Source: Bordetella parapertussis (GTDB lineage Bacteria; Pseudomonadota; Gammaproteobacteria; Burkholderiales; Burkholderiaceae_B). From it: DNA of 18,872 bases. Position numbers and translations under genes: made by a program. The notes beneath the pieces were generated by a model that was given only the letters and a program-made list of their open reading frames with translations, was not told where the DNA came from and did not search any database. This document shows, one piece after another, positions 1 to 7,937 of this stretch; the first letter of the stretch is position 1; each line of letters starts with the position of its first letter. Location: NCBI GenBank assembly GCA_943331855.1, contig CALQNE010000032.1, positions 1 through 18,872 of the forward strand. The letters are read 5' to 3'.

Positions 1-190
1 AACGCTCTGAATGCATCATTATCGCAGCAAAATCACGAAACCTGAGTGGTCGAGTCCGCTTAAGGTCGTTTAGGTTGACGATGATCGTTATACTTGCGGG
101 ATTCATTTCAATCGAATTTGTTGGCCCCCTAATGAAGCGCTACCCGTTGCAGTTGTTGGTGCCGACTGATGGGCACAGCGTGCCACCTAG
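1..190. other. Left-edge region without a recognised gene
   Basis: No coding region could be recognised here. One plus-strand frame is open from the edge (position 3) to a TGA at 192-194 that overlaps the ATG of the next gene, but it has no visible start, contains rare AGG codons and resembles no family known to me. Just before the ABC gene the arm GGCAC (172-176) can pair with GTGCC at 180-184 (3-nt loop) or with GTGCC at 159-163. No convincing -35/-10 pair or Shine-Dalgarno sequence was found. If cyanophycin synthetase genes lie nearby, they would be to the left of this window. Confidence 0.4.
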
Positions 191-2557
191 ATGACACCCT
201 CTTCAACCGCTGAAACTGCGTTTGTGCCGACCCTGCCAACGGCGTGGGCCACTGAAATCCAGTCTGTGCTCGAGACCGGTGAAAGAGTGTTGGCGTGGCT
301 GGAGCCTGACCTCGATTCAAGCCTGTTTTTTTCGATCGGTGTTTTGGTCTTAACACCCAAAAGGATATTGTCGCGTGAGTCTTCCGCGAAAAACTGGGTG
401 AGCTGGCCCATTACTGCGACGCAGTCGTTGCAACATCGTGATCATGCAGGCATTGGCACCATCGAGCTCTTTGACGGAGCAAAGCGGCTTGGCGTTTGGC
501 GGCACACCTTGGGGATGGCGCCGGCGGTGAGTCGGTTGAGCGAAGTGTTTGCAAATCTTCAGCGAACCTTGGCCGATCCATTACAAACAGTTCCAACCAG
601 TGCGGCCGCATGCCCGACCTGCGGCACTCCATATCCACCTGATCAGGACGATTGTGCAGTCTGTGATCATGATCCAGCGGGCCCCAGTGATACGTGGGCG
701 TTGTTGCGTCTGGCGCGCTTTGCGCAACCGTATCGGTTACCGCTCATTATTGGTTTTCTGTTGACCTTAATGTCGACGGCCGCCACCTTGGTGCCGCCCT
801 ACCTGACGATGCCCTTGATGGATGATATTTTGATTCCATTCCAAAACGGCAAACCGATTAACTATGACTTGGTCACCCTATACCTGACCGGGTTAGTCGT
901 GGCGGGCTTGCTCGCCTGGTTGTTGGGCTGGGCGCGCACATATCTGTTGGCGTGGGTCAGTGAACGCATCGGTGCTGACTTGCGTACTGCCACCTTCACG
1001 CATTTACAAACATTGTCATTGCAATATTTCGGCGGTAAACGCACGGGCGACTTGATGGCGCGCATCGGCAGCGAGACCGATCGTATCAATCTATTTTTAT
1101 CGCTGCATCTACTCGATTTTGCGAACGATGTACTGATGATCGTGATGACGGCGTGTATTCTGATCTCGATTGATCCTTGGCTGGCGCTCACAACGTTGAT
1201 TCCGTTACCCGTGATCATCTGGATGATTCACCTGGTTCGTCATCGTCTGCGTTTTGGTTTTGAAAAGGTCGATCGTTCTTGGAGTGAGCTGACGAACGTC
1301 TTGGCGGACACGATTCCGGGTATTCGTGTGGTGAAGGCCTTTGCCCAAGAGCACCGCGAAGTGGCGCGGTTTCGCGAGGCCAACGATCGTTATCTTTCAG
1401 TGAATGATCGCATCAACAAAATATGGGCGCTGTTTGCACCGACTGTGACTTTTCTGACTGAAATCGGCTTGTTAGTCGTTTGGATTTTTGGCATCTCACA
1501 GGTCGCGAGCAGTACCATCACAGTCGGTGTTTTGGCTGCGTTTCTGGCCTACATCGGGCGCTTTTATACAAGACTTGATTCGATGAGTCGTATTGTGTCG
1601 CACACCCAGCAAGCAGCGGCGGGAGCCAAGCGGATCTTTGACATTTTGGATCACGTGTCCAGCGTGCCCGATGCGCAACGTCCTGTGCCACTTGAGCGCG
1701 TTGAGGGCCGTATCGAATTGCGTAATGTGGGTTTTCGTTATGGAAGCCGTACGGTACTGCGCAACGTAAATTTAAGCATTGGCGCTGGCGAGATGATTGG
1801 GTTGGTGGGCCACAGTGGCTCGGGCAAAAGTTCTCTTGTGAATATGATCTGTCGTTTCTATGATGTCACCGAAGGTGGGATCCGGGTTGATGGTGTCGAT
1901 ATTCGCTCCTATTCACTTTCGTCTTATCGACGCAATATTGGTCTCGTGCTGCAAGAGCCATTTTTGTTTTTTGGGACGATTGCTGACAATATTGCCTATG
2001 GCAAGCCTGAGGCGACACGCACAGAGATTGTGGCTGCAGCACGCGCTGCGCGTGCGCACGAATTTATCTTGAGGCTTCCGCAGGGGTACGACTCGCTTGT
2101 CGGTGAGCGTGGACAGGCCTTGTCGGGTGGCGAACGGCAGCGAATTTCGATTGCGCGAGCCCTATTGATTGATCCGCGTATTTTAATTTTGGATGAAGCG
2201 ACCTCGTCGGTAGACACCACCACCGAGATGGAGATTCAAGAAGCGCTTGATAACTTGATTCAAGGTCGTACCACAATCGCGATTGCCCACCGCTTAAGTA
2301 CCTTGCGTAAGGCAGATCGTCTTGTGGTGCTTGATCGCGGCGAGATTGTCGAGATTGGCAATCATGATGATTTGTTTGCACGCGGTGGTGCGTACCACGA
2401 TTTATATCAGGCGCAATCGCGACAAACTGAGGCAGAAGTTGAGGCAGATGTTGCCTCAACTCCGCTGGGTGCAATAAGCGAAATCGTGACCGAAGTGAAA
2501 ACGGCTCCAGTACCTGTCGTTGCTCCGGGTACCCGGCAAGGCGCAGCAGATGTCTGA
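191..2557 (+). CDS. ABC exporter of the cyanophycin-associated type (fused permease and ATPase)
   Basis: This 788-residue protein is a half-size ABC exporter: one membrane domain and one nucleotide-binding domain in a single chain, expected to dimerise in the inner membrane. Residues about 1-135 form a soluble N-terminal region. A four-cysteine zinc-ribbon-like motif follows (C141, C144, C155, C158). The ABC transmembrane domain spans about 170-475. The ATPase domain has Walker A GHSGSGKS (540-547), signature LSGGERQ (644-650), Walker B ILILDEA with E669, and the switch histidine H700. The N-terminal region plus zinc ribbon, and the DUF1854 partner directly downstream, match the group annotated in Burkholderiales as 'cyanophycin metabolism-associated ABC transporter'. 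The substrate is unknown and no cyanophycin gene is visible here. An in-frame stop at 188-190 fixes 191 as the first possible ATG; there is no clear Shine-Dalgarno sequence. Confidence 0.9.
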   Translation: MTPSSTAETAFVPTLPTAWATEIQSVLETGERVLAWLEPDLDSSLFFSIGVLVLTPKRILSRESSAKNWVSWPITATQSLQHRDHAGIGTIELFDGAKRLGVWRHTLGMAPAVSRLSEVFANLQRTLADPLQTVPTSAAACPTCGTPYPPDQDDCAVCDHDPAGPSDTWALLRLARFAQPYRLPLIIGFLLTLMSTAATLVPPYLTMPLMDDILIPFQNGKPINYDLVTLYLTGLVVAGLLAWLLGWARTYLLAWVSERIGADLRTATFTHLQTLSLQYFGGKRTGDLMARIGSETDRINLFLSLHLLDFANDVLMIVMTACILISIDPWLALTTLIPLPVIIWMIHLVRHRLRFGFEKVDRSWSELTNVLADTIPGIRVVKAFAQEHREVARFREANDRYLSVNDRINKIWALFAPTVTFLTEIGLLVVWIFGISQVASSTITVGVLAAFLAYIGRFYTRLDSMSRIVSHTQQAAAGAKRIFDILDHVSSVPDAQRPVPLERVEGRIELRNVGFRYGSRTVLRNVNLSIGAGEMIGLVGHSGSGKSSLVNMICRFYDVTEGGIRVDGVDIRSYSLSSYRRNIGLVLQEPFLFFGTIADNIAYGKPEATRTEIVAAARAARAHEFILRLPQGYDSLVGERGQALSGGERQRISIARALLIDPRILILDEATSSVDTTTEMEIQEALDNLIQGRTTIAIAHRLSTLRKADRLVVLDRGEIVEIGNHDDLFARGGAYHDLYQAQSRQTEAEVEADVASTPLGAISEIVTEVKTAPVPVVAPGTRQGAADV

Positions 2558-3014
2558 TTTTTTACTTTCGCGTAATGAGTCAGGTCGCTTGGTACTGACA
2601 TTGCCCAATGGGCAGGTGCATGTGGGCGTCGTGCCTGTGCGCGCGTTTCCGATGCATGCGCCCGAGCAGTTTCTGGCCTTTATGAGTACTGAGGGTAAAG
2701 AGGTCGTCTGGGTCGATGATCTGACGCTCTTGCCCCAAGAGACGCTTGCCTTAATTGCCGAAGAAATTGCTTCGCGTGAAATGATGCCGGTTATCCAACG
2801 CATTTTTACTGTGTCAACGCTATCGACACCCAGTACCTGGGAAATTATGACAGACCGCGGCGCGACAAAACTGGTGTTGAAAGGCGAAGAAGATATTCGG
2901 CGCCTGTCAGGCTCGACCTTAATGATCACTGACAGTCACGGCCTTCGCTTCATGCTGCCGGATATGCAGGCGCTTGATAAGAACAGTCGCCGTATCCTAG
3001 ATCGATTTTTATGA
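2550..3014 (+). CDS. DUF1854 family protein, partner of the ABC exporter
   Basis: The product has 154 residues with no signal peptide or membrane segment, so it is probably cytoplasmic. It matches the DUF1854 family along its whole length: GVVPVRAFP near residues 26-34, the block REMMPVIQRI near 76-85, TPSTWEI and TDRG around 93-104, EEDIRRL near 113-119, and the C-terminal LDKNSRRILDRFL. The family has no established biochemical role; in Burkholderiales it sits next to the ABC exporter and is annotated as cyanophycin-associated. The ATG at 2550 overlaps the end of the ABC gene by 8 nt, which suggests translational coupling and a shared function. A TTG at 2520 would add 10 residues outside the conserved part, so 2550 is preferred. 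Confidence 0.88.
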   Translation: MSDFLLSRNESGRLVLTLPNGQVHVGVVPVRAFPMHAPEQFLAFMSTEGKEVVWVDDLTLLPQETLALIAEEIASREMMPVIQRIFTVSTLSTPSTWEIMTDRGATKLVLKGEEDIRRLSGSTLMITDSHGLRFMLPDMQALDKNSRRILDRFL

Positions 3015-3580
3015 TCGAATCCTTTTTGATGTCATTGGGAATTGTGGCCCTGGCTGAAATGGGCGACAAGACACAGTTGCTCGCACTGGTGTTGGCCGCG
3101 CGCTTTCGCAAGCCTATGCCCATTATCTTAGGGATATTGGTTGCGACCTTATTGAATCATGGTGTGGCGGGCGCGCTAGGCGCCTGGCTGATGCACACAA
3201 TTGGGCCGCAGTGGATGCGGTGGATTTTAGGTGGATCGTTCTTGGCGATGGCGGGTTGGATTTTGGTGCCCGACAAGCTTGATGATGCCCAGGCCGAGCA
3301 AAAGGGCGGCGTTTTTTTAACAACAGTGATTGCTTTCTTTTTAGCCGAGATGGGTGATAAGACACAGTTTGCGACGGTTGCCTTGGCGGCACAATACACT
3401 TCTTTAACGGCAGTCGTACTCGGAACAACCTTCGGCATGATGGTGGCCAATGTTCCGGCGGTATTATTAGGAGACCGTGTGACGCGCTTGGTGCCGATGC
3501 GTACTGTGCATCTCATTGCTGCGGGATTATTCGTCATCCTTGGACTCATGGCTTTGTTTAATGTGGGTAGTTTGCTGTAG
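3011..3580 (+). CDS. UPF0016/TMEM165-GDT1 family cation transporter
   Basis: The 189-residue integral membrane protein has about six hydrophobic segments and the two family-defining motifs EMGDKT, at residues 16-21 and 113-118, one in each half of an internal duplication. Characterised members move Mn2+ or Ca2+ across membranes; bacterial relatives include manganese exporters such as MneA. Length and duplication are typical of the bacterial two-repeat form. The start ATG overlaps the DUF1854 stop (ATGA at 3011-3014), making this the third gene of a coupled operon. The ion carried cannot be read from the sequence; Mn2+ export is the best guess. Confidence 0.9.
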   Translation: MIESFLMSLGIVALAEMGDKTQLLALVLAARFRKPMPIILGILVATLLNHGVAGALGAWLMHTIGPQWMRWILGGSFLAMAGWILVPDKLDDAQAEQKGGVFLTTVIAFFLAEMGDKTQFATVALAAQYTSLTAVVLGTTFGMMVANVPAVLLGDRVTRLVPMRTVHLIAAGLFVILGLMALFNVGSLL

Positions 3581-3584
3581 TAGG

Positions 3585-3613
3585 TTGACTTTGCATCAAT
3601 GTCTGAATAACTA
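3585..3613 (+). promoter_or_regulatory. Weak candidate promoter before the first Bug gene
   Basis: TTGACT at 3585-3590 matches five of six -35 consensus bases. It is followed after 17 bp by TAACTA at 3608-3613, a poor -10. A small hairpin, CTCGC-6 nt-GCGAG (3616-3631), lies just before the GGAGA ribosome site at 3636-3640. A promoter is expected here because the upstream operon ends at 3580, but the -10 match is weak. Confidence 0.2.
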
Positions 3614-3646
3614 ATCTCGCATTCAAGCGAGTACCGGAGACACTAA

Positions 3647-4612
3647 ATGGATCGTAGACAATTTATTGGCATCTCAATCGCCTCGGGCATGAGCGTTGCC
3701 GGATCGTTCGCGCAGGGCGCGACGCCTTATCCTGTCAAACCGGTTTCGTTGGTGGTGGCGTTTGCACCTGGAGGCGGAACCGATGCGCTAGCACGGGCCT
3801 TGGCCGTTCCGTTAAGTCAAAATTTGGGTCAACCAGTGGTGGTTGAAAACAAAGCGGGTGCCGGCGCCTTGATTGGCTCTGAATTCGTTTCAAAAGCGGC
3901 GGCGGATGGCTACACCTTGCTTGCAACGAGTGCGCCGCATGCCAGTAATCCCTCGCTGATCTCTCCCATGCCGTTCGATACGCTTAGGGATTTTGCCCCG
4001 ATTTGTTTAGCAGCGAAATCTCCTTTTGTCCTGACGGTCTTGCCAGACTCACCCATTCAAAACTACGACGATTTGATTAAACAGGCAAAACTTAGAAAGC
4101 TCACCTACGGCTCATCTGGCAACGGGACGAACGATCATTTTTCTGGAGAGATGACGAGCCATCTAGCTGGTATTTCAATGACGCATATTCCGTACAAAGG
4201 TACGGGGCCCGCCGTGCGTGATTTGCTAGGTGGGCACCTTGATTTGATGTTTGCCAATATTATTTCAGTAGCCTCGTTAGTGCAGGCCGGCAAGCTGCGA
4301 GCCATTGCGGTGACGACGGCCCAACGATCAAGCCTGATGCCAGATTTACCGACGATGCAAGAGATTGTGAAGCAACCGTTTGACTTCAGTGCATGGACGG
4401 GTATTTTGGCGCCTGCCCGGACCGATCCCGAGGTGATTATCCGTTTGAACTCGGGGATCCGTGCTGCTTTAGCCACTGCGGCTGTTCAAAAAACGATGAC
4501 AGCCTTGGGTGCTGATATTGTTGCTGATCGACCCGATGAATTCGCAAAGTTTATTGAACGCGAAATTGAAAAAGGCGCAGCGATTGTGAAGGTGGCCGGT
4601 ATCAAGCTCTAG
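3647..4612 (+). CDS. Bug-family periplasmic solute-binding protein (TctC-like), copy 1
   Basis: This 321-residue protein is a Bug/TctC-family receptor that would bind a small, usually carboxylated, solute in the periplasm for a tripartite tricarboxylate transporter. The N-terminus MDRRQFIG followed by a hydrophobic stretch is an export signal with a twin-arginine look, cleaved probably near residue 22-24. The mature protein begins with the family pattern YPVKPVSLVVAFAPGGGTD (28-46), then VVVENKAGAGALIG and ADGYTLLATS. Start choice is supported by GGAGA at 3636-3640, 6 nt before the ATG. No TctA or TctB gene is adjacent, as is common for Bug genes. It ends 5 bp from a convergent Bug gene. Confidence 0.93.
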   Translation: MDRRQFIGISIASGMSVAGSFAQGATPYPVKPVSLVVAFAPGGGTDALARALAVPLSQNLGQPVVVENKAGAGALIGSEFVSKAAADGYTLLATSAPHASNPSLISPMPFDTLRDFAPICLAAKSPFVLTVLPDSPIQNYDDLIKQAKLRKLTYGSSGNGTNDHFSGEMTSHLAGISMTHIPYKGTGPAVRDLLGGHLDLMFANIISVASLVQAGKLRAIAVTTAQRSSLMPDLPTMQEIVKQPFDFSAWTGILAPARTDPEVIIRLNSGIRAALATAAVQKTMTALGADIVADRPDEFAKFIEREIEKGAAIVKVAGIKL

Positions 4613-4617
4613 CGGGG

Positions 4618-5610
4618 CTAGTCGGGCGTGAGCCCGATTTGTTTTACCACCCGCGCCCATTTTTCTAAGTGCACACGAATGACCTCTGCAAACTCAGCCG
4701 AGGTTGGTGCGCCCGGCTCTGCGCCATTATCTGAGTACCATTTCAAGAGTTCGGGTGATTTCAATGTTTTCGCAAGCTCACGCTCAAGTCGTTCGACGAT
4801 TTCTTTGGGTGTGCCTGCGGGAACCAATACGCCATTCCACGAACTGGCTTCATAGCCTGGTACGCCTGATTCAGCGATGGTGGGTACCTCGGGAAAGCGG
4901 ATCGAGCGCTGTGGTGCTGTGATGGCGATTGCGCGCATTTGACCAGAACGCAGATGTGGGAAGGCGCCTGAGATTGTGAGAAACATCAGATCAATGTGCC
5001 CTCCGAGTAAATCGGTGAGGGCGGGATTGTCGCCCTTGTAGGCTACATGCGTCATTTTGATATCGGTTTCAAGACAGAACTGTTCAATAGAGAGATGGCC
5101 GCTACTGCCGTGGCCAGGTGTCCCAAAGCTTAGTTTGTTCGGATTTTTCCGCGCGTAATTAATCAGATCTTGAAGTGATTTTATTTCTGACGATTGGCGC
5201 ACGACAACTAGATAGGCCTGAGACGAGGTCTGTATTACGGGAACTAAGTCGCGCGTGACGTTGTAGGGAAGTTTCGCCATGGTGCTTGCGGTGATTGCCA
5301 AGCTGGCCGACCCTTGCAAAATGGTATAGCCATCTGGTGCCGACTGCGCGACGAAGGTCGTGCCGATGACCGTTGCCGCACCGGGTCGATTTTCAACGAC
5401 CACCGTTTGTCCAAGCAGGGCCGAAAGATTGGGCGCAATTAAGCGCGCCACCACATCGGTTGCGCCACCCGCCGCAAAAGGAACGACAAAGCGTATCGGA
5501 CGTTCGGGATACGTGAGCGCCAGTGCGTTCGGGGCATAAGCCATTAATCCGCTCGCCACCAAAAGTACACAGCGTCTAACGAGCTTGAGTGTCATGAAGG
5601 ATGCGCGCAT
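4618..5610 (-). CDS. Bug-family periplasmic solute-binding protein (TctC-like), copy 2
   Basis: The product has 330 residues and carries a Sec-type signal (positive start, hydrophobic core about 14-28, likely cleavage after NALA near residue 31). The mature start YPERPIRFVVPFAAGGATD, then VVVENRPGAATVIGT and PDGYTILQG, are the hallmark Bug ligand-pocket segments. It is therefore a predicted tripartite tricarboxylate transporter receptor with unknown ligand. It lies 35 nt downstream of another Bug gene on the same strand, so the two are probably co-transcribed. No good Shine-Dalgarno sequence precedes the ATG at 5610; an internal ATG at 5595 (MTLKLVRR) would give a more usual signal length and is possible. 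Confidence 0.92.
   Translation of the reverse strand: MRASFMTLKLVRRCVLLVASGLMAYAPNALALTYPERPIRFVVPFAAGGATDVVARLIAPNLSALLGQTVVVENRPGAATVIGTTFVAQSAPDGYTILQGSASLAITASTMAKLPYNVTRDLVPVIQTSSQAYLVVVRQSSEIKSLQDLINYARKNPNKLSFGTPGHGSSGHLSIEQFCLETDIKMTHVAYKGDNPALTDLLGGHIDLMFLTISGAFPHLRSGQMRAIAITAPQRSIRFPEVPTIAESGVPGYEASSWNGVLVPAGTPKEIVERLERELAKTLKSPELLKWYSDNGAEPGAPTSAEFAEVIRVHLEKWARVVKQIGLTPD
4622..4645 (+). terminator. Candidate intrinsic terminator for the first Bug gene
   Basis: TCGGGC (4622-4627), a GTGA loop and GCCCGA (4632-4637) form a perfect 6-bp GC-rich stem. It is followed on the plus strand by TTTGTTTT. It starts 9 nt after the stop codon at 4610-4612. It lies inside the last codons of the opposing gene (the conserved tail IGLTPD), so part of its symmetry may reflect coding constraint. 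Confidence 0.45.
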
Positions 5611-5645
5611 GTGGGTGCTGATGGCCTGTGGTGAGCGTGATTGTT

Positions 5646-6620
5646 TTACTCAGGAGTGATGCCTGATTTTTTGATGATGTCCCCCGCCTTGATCATCTCG
5701 GCATTTAATAGCGCGGCCAACTCTTCTGGCCCGCCAATCATTGGTTCGGCGCCTGCATTTTGAATTTTACCGATGGTATCGGGATCGCGTAACACGTCAG
5801 CGACCGCTTTGCTGAATACTTGCCTGATGTTTAACGGCGTATTCGCAGGCGCAAAGATTCCTAACCAAGCGGCATACTCAAAGCCCGGTAAGCCTTCTTC
5901 ACTTAAGGTTGTTAGTGCGGGGGCGCCATGGTAGCGAGAGAGGCTCGTGGTGCCGAGCGCCTTGAGTCGCCCAGCCTGTATATGCGGAAAGGCAATGGCG
6001 ATGGGTTCACACACCAATTGAATTTGCCCACCAAGTAAATCATTTAAGGCTTGTGCAGAACTTTTGTAATTGACCATTTGCAGATCGATCTTCGCCATCG
6101 ATTTGAGCATTTCGACGCAAATTTTTGAGCCACTGGTGCCTGTGCCGTAATTCAATTTTCCTGGTTGTGCCTGGGCCAGTGCGATGAGCTCTTTTAGATT
6201 GTTTGCCGGAATTGCAGGATTAATCACAATGACGTTGTAAAAATTTTTCATTAACATCGCGACCGGCTCAAGGTCTTTGGTGGGATGAAACGGTAACGAT
6301 TTTCTTAAATAAAAATTTGCTGCAAGCGTTGTGCTTGAACCGAGTACAAAGGTATAACCATCAGGAGCAGATTTTGCACCTGCGTCGACTCCGATCACCC
6401 CTTCTGCACCGGGTCGATTTTCAACGAAGACGGTTTGACCGAGCCGCTCGGTGAGTTTGGCGGCAACGGCGCGTGCGCCCACATCGGTGGCCCCGCCGGC
6501 ACCTAGAGGCGAAATAATCTTGATTGATTTACTGGGATAAACATCTTGAGCATAGGCAGCGGTTGTGATGCCAACAAAAGCGAAATACAAACCAGCACAT
6601 AGAACCTTGACTGCCTTCAT
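5646..6620 (-). CDS. Bug-family periplasmic solute-binding protein (TctC-like), copy 3
   Basis: This 324-residue receptor has a clear Sec signal peptide, with cleavage expected after AYA near residue 24. The Bug start region YPSKSIKIISPLGAGGATD follows, then VFVENRPGAEGVIG and PDGYTFVLG, and the tail KKSGITPE is typical. Two ATG codons stand in tandem at 6623 and 6620. The ribosome site GGGGAGA (complement of 6625-6631) is only 1 nt from the first but 4 nt from the second, so the second is chosen. The region that usually reads VPFAAGG is SPLGAGG here, so the ligand may differ from that of copies 1 and 2. It is the middle gene of an apparent CurA-like/Bug/Bug transcription unit. Confidence 0.92.
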   Translation of the reverse strand: MKAVKVLCAGLYFAFVGITTAAYAQDVYPSKSIKIISPLGAGGATDVGARAVAAKLTERLGQTVFVENRPGAEGVIGVDAGAKSAPDGYTFVLGSSTTLAANFYLRKSLPFHPTKDLEPVAMLMKNFYNVIVINPAIPANNLKELIALAQAQPGKLNYGTGTSGSKICVEMLKSMAKIDLQMVNYKSSAQALNDLLGGQIQLVCEPIAIAFPHIQAGRLKALGTTSLSRYHGAPALTTLSEEGLPGFEYAAWLGIFAPANTPLNIRQVFSKAVADVLRDPDTIGKIQNAGAEPMIGGPEELAALLNAEMIKAGDIIKKSGITPE

Positions 6621-6624
6621 CATG

Positions 6625-6631
6625 TCTCCCC
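6625..6631 (-). promoter_or_regulatory. Ribosome binding site deciding the start of Bug copy 3
   Basis: Read on the minus strand this is GGGGAGA, a strong Shine-Dalgarno sequence. Its spacing suits the second of two adjacent ATG codons (6620) rather than the first (6623). Confidence 0.6.
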
Positions 6632-6682
6632 TTAATCAATTAGGTATTTTTTTGCACTGCAGCTATATCCGAAATTGGGCAA

Positions 6683-7675
6683 CTAAACGAGTTTGACCAA
6701 CTGCTTACCAAAGTTTTCACCTTTCAGCATCCCGACCAGCGCTTGCGGTGCGCTACCCAGACCTATCGCGATTGACTCGCGAAATTTAAGTTTGTCGGCC
6801 ACGACTAAATCGTAAAGTTGTTTGCGAATCGCAGGCCAGGTGTCGAGCTTGTCGGACACAATAAAACCCTGTACGCGTAGGCGACTCACCAAGATTGCTC
6901 GAATGCTGCGGTAGGCGTGGGCATCGCGGTTAAATTCTGAGACCATGCCACACAGCGCGATGCGGCCAAAGGTATTCATGTGCGTGAGGAGTTGTTCAAA
7001 AATTTCGCCCCCCACGTTTTCAAAGAGACAGTCGATGCCTTGCGGTAGTGCGGCTGCAAGCTCTGCCGCAAAGTTGCTTGAGCGATGGTCAATGCACGCA
7101 TCAAAGCCTAACTCAGCGACGACGTATTGGCATTTTTTAGCGCCACCGGCGATGCCAACTACGCGGCAACCAGCATGTTTCGCAAGTTGTCCCACTACGC
7201 CACCGACTGCGCCCGAGGCCGCATCCACCACAACGGTTTCACCAGCTTTGGGCTGACAGATATCAATGAGTCCTGTCCACGCGGTGATGCCAGGCATCCC
7301 TAGAATTCCTAAATATGCAGTGGGGCTCACCTTGGACGTGTCGATCTTGGTGACGGCCTTGGCGTTGATCGCGCCATACAGACGCCAGCCGGTCGGGGCC
7401 AGCACAATTTCGCCCGGCTTGAAGTCAGGAGAGTTTGATTCAACGACCTCGCCCACGGCACCGCCGACCATCACCTCGCCTGGATTAACCCCTTGTGCGT
7501 AAGACTTTGCATCTGAAATGCGACCACGCATATAGGGATCAAGCGACAGCCACTGATTACGGATCAGGACTTGATTGTTACCGGGTACGGGCATGTCGGC
7601 GTCAACGAGTTGAAAATTTTCAGGCGTGACCCAGCCGGTAGGGCGACTGACGAGGATGACTTGTTGATTTTTCAT
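6683..7675 (-). CDS. NADP-dependent medium-chain oxidoreductase, CurA/YncB-like
   Basis: The 330-residue cytoplasmic protein belongs to the zinc-independent branch of the medium-chain dehydrogenase/reductase superfamily that contains E. coli CurA and plant and mammalian alkenal/prostaglandin reductases. These reduce the double bond of alpha,beta-unsaturated ketones or aldehydes with NADPH. The family motif LSLDPYMRGR is at residues 43-52, the Rossmann dinucleotide loop AASGAVGGVVGQ at 152-163, followed by GCRVVGIAGG and a K180-K181 pair suited to NADP binding. It lies 62 nt upstream of two Bug genes on the same strand, which suggests a role in breakdown of a compound bound by those receptors. 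Reduction of an unsaturated acid derivative would fit but is not shown. Confidence 0.88.
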   Translation of the reverse strand: MKNQQVILVSRPTGWVTPENFQLVDADMPVPGNNQVLIRNQWLSLDPYMRGRISDAKSYAQGVNPGEVMVGGAVGEVVESNSPDFKPGEIVLAPTGWRLYGAINAKAVTKIDTSKVSPTAYLGILGMPGITAWTGLIDICQPKAGETVVVDAASGAVGGVVGQLAKHAGCRVVGIAGGAKKCQYVVAELGFDACIDHRSSNFAAELAAALPQGIDCLFENVGGEIFEQLLTHMNTFGRIALCGMVSEFNRDAHAYRSIRAILVSRLRVQGFIVSDKLDTWPAIRKQLYDLVVADKLKFRESIAIGLGSAPQALVGMLKGENFGKQLVKLV

Positions 7676-7937
7676 GAGAGCGGCTTTTGTTGTTTGTAAT
7701 AGTTGAGAATGCCTTGCGCAGACTATCTACGGGCTAGCATCATCATAATCCGGTAATCGCTTTTGAATTAATCCGCAGACACTCTAGGGCTTGCTAAACT
7801 GAACAAAAGATCGCAACTGCGAATGCGGCAGTGCAGCAAGTGTAATCTTTGCCTTTGTTGCTTCAGGCTTCATACAGTACGGGTGTCAGAGCGCTGCGAC
7901 TGACACAACGCCTCTAACCAAACAGTCCGCCATTCTT
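7676..7937. other. Divergent spacer between the CurA-like and MmgE/PrpD genes
   Basis: This 262-bp spacer separates two genes reading outward, so it should hold at least two promoters. I found no pair of boxes close to the sigma-70 consensus; TTGCCT and TACAGT, 18 bp apart, toward the plus-strand gene are a poor match. The only clear structure is the inverted repeat at 7883-7906, listed separately. No small ORF or RNA gene is supported. Confidence 0.5.
7883..7906. promoter_or_regulatory. Inverted repeat, candidate operator upstream of the MmgE/PrpD gene
   Basis: GTGTCAG (7883-7889) and CTGACAC (7900-7906) form a perfect 7-bp dyad with 10 bp between the arms. It ends 31 bp before the MmgE/PrpD start codon. 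Arm spacing and position suit a dimeric regulator, but an mRNA hairpin or chance symmetry is possible. No regulator gene is next to it. Confidence 0.3.

Noticed and set aside
75..94. TTGACG followed by TATACT as a promoter of the exporter operon
   Set aside because: The two boxes are only 8 bp apart, far short of the 16-18 bp needed, and no -10 box lies at the right distance.
3..194. Open plus-strand frame from the left edge whose TGA overlaps the exporter's ATG
   Set aside because: It has no start in the window, includes rare AGG codons and resembles no family I know, including the C-terminus of cyanophycin synthetase. About 60 codons without a stop can occur by chance.
2456..2929. 157-residue antisense frame across the exporter/DUF1854 junction
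   Set aside because: It overlaps two conserved genes, its sequence is low in recognisable motifs, and it is explained by codon bias on the other strand.
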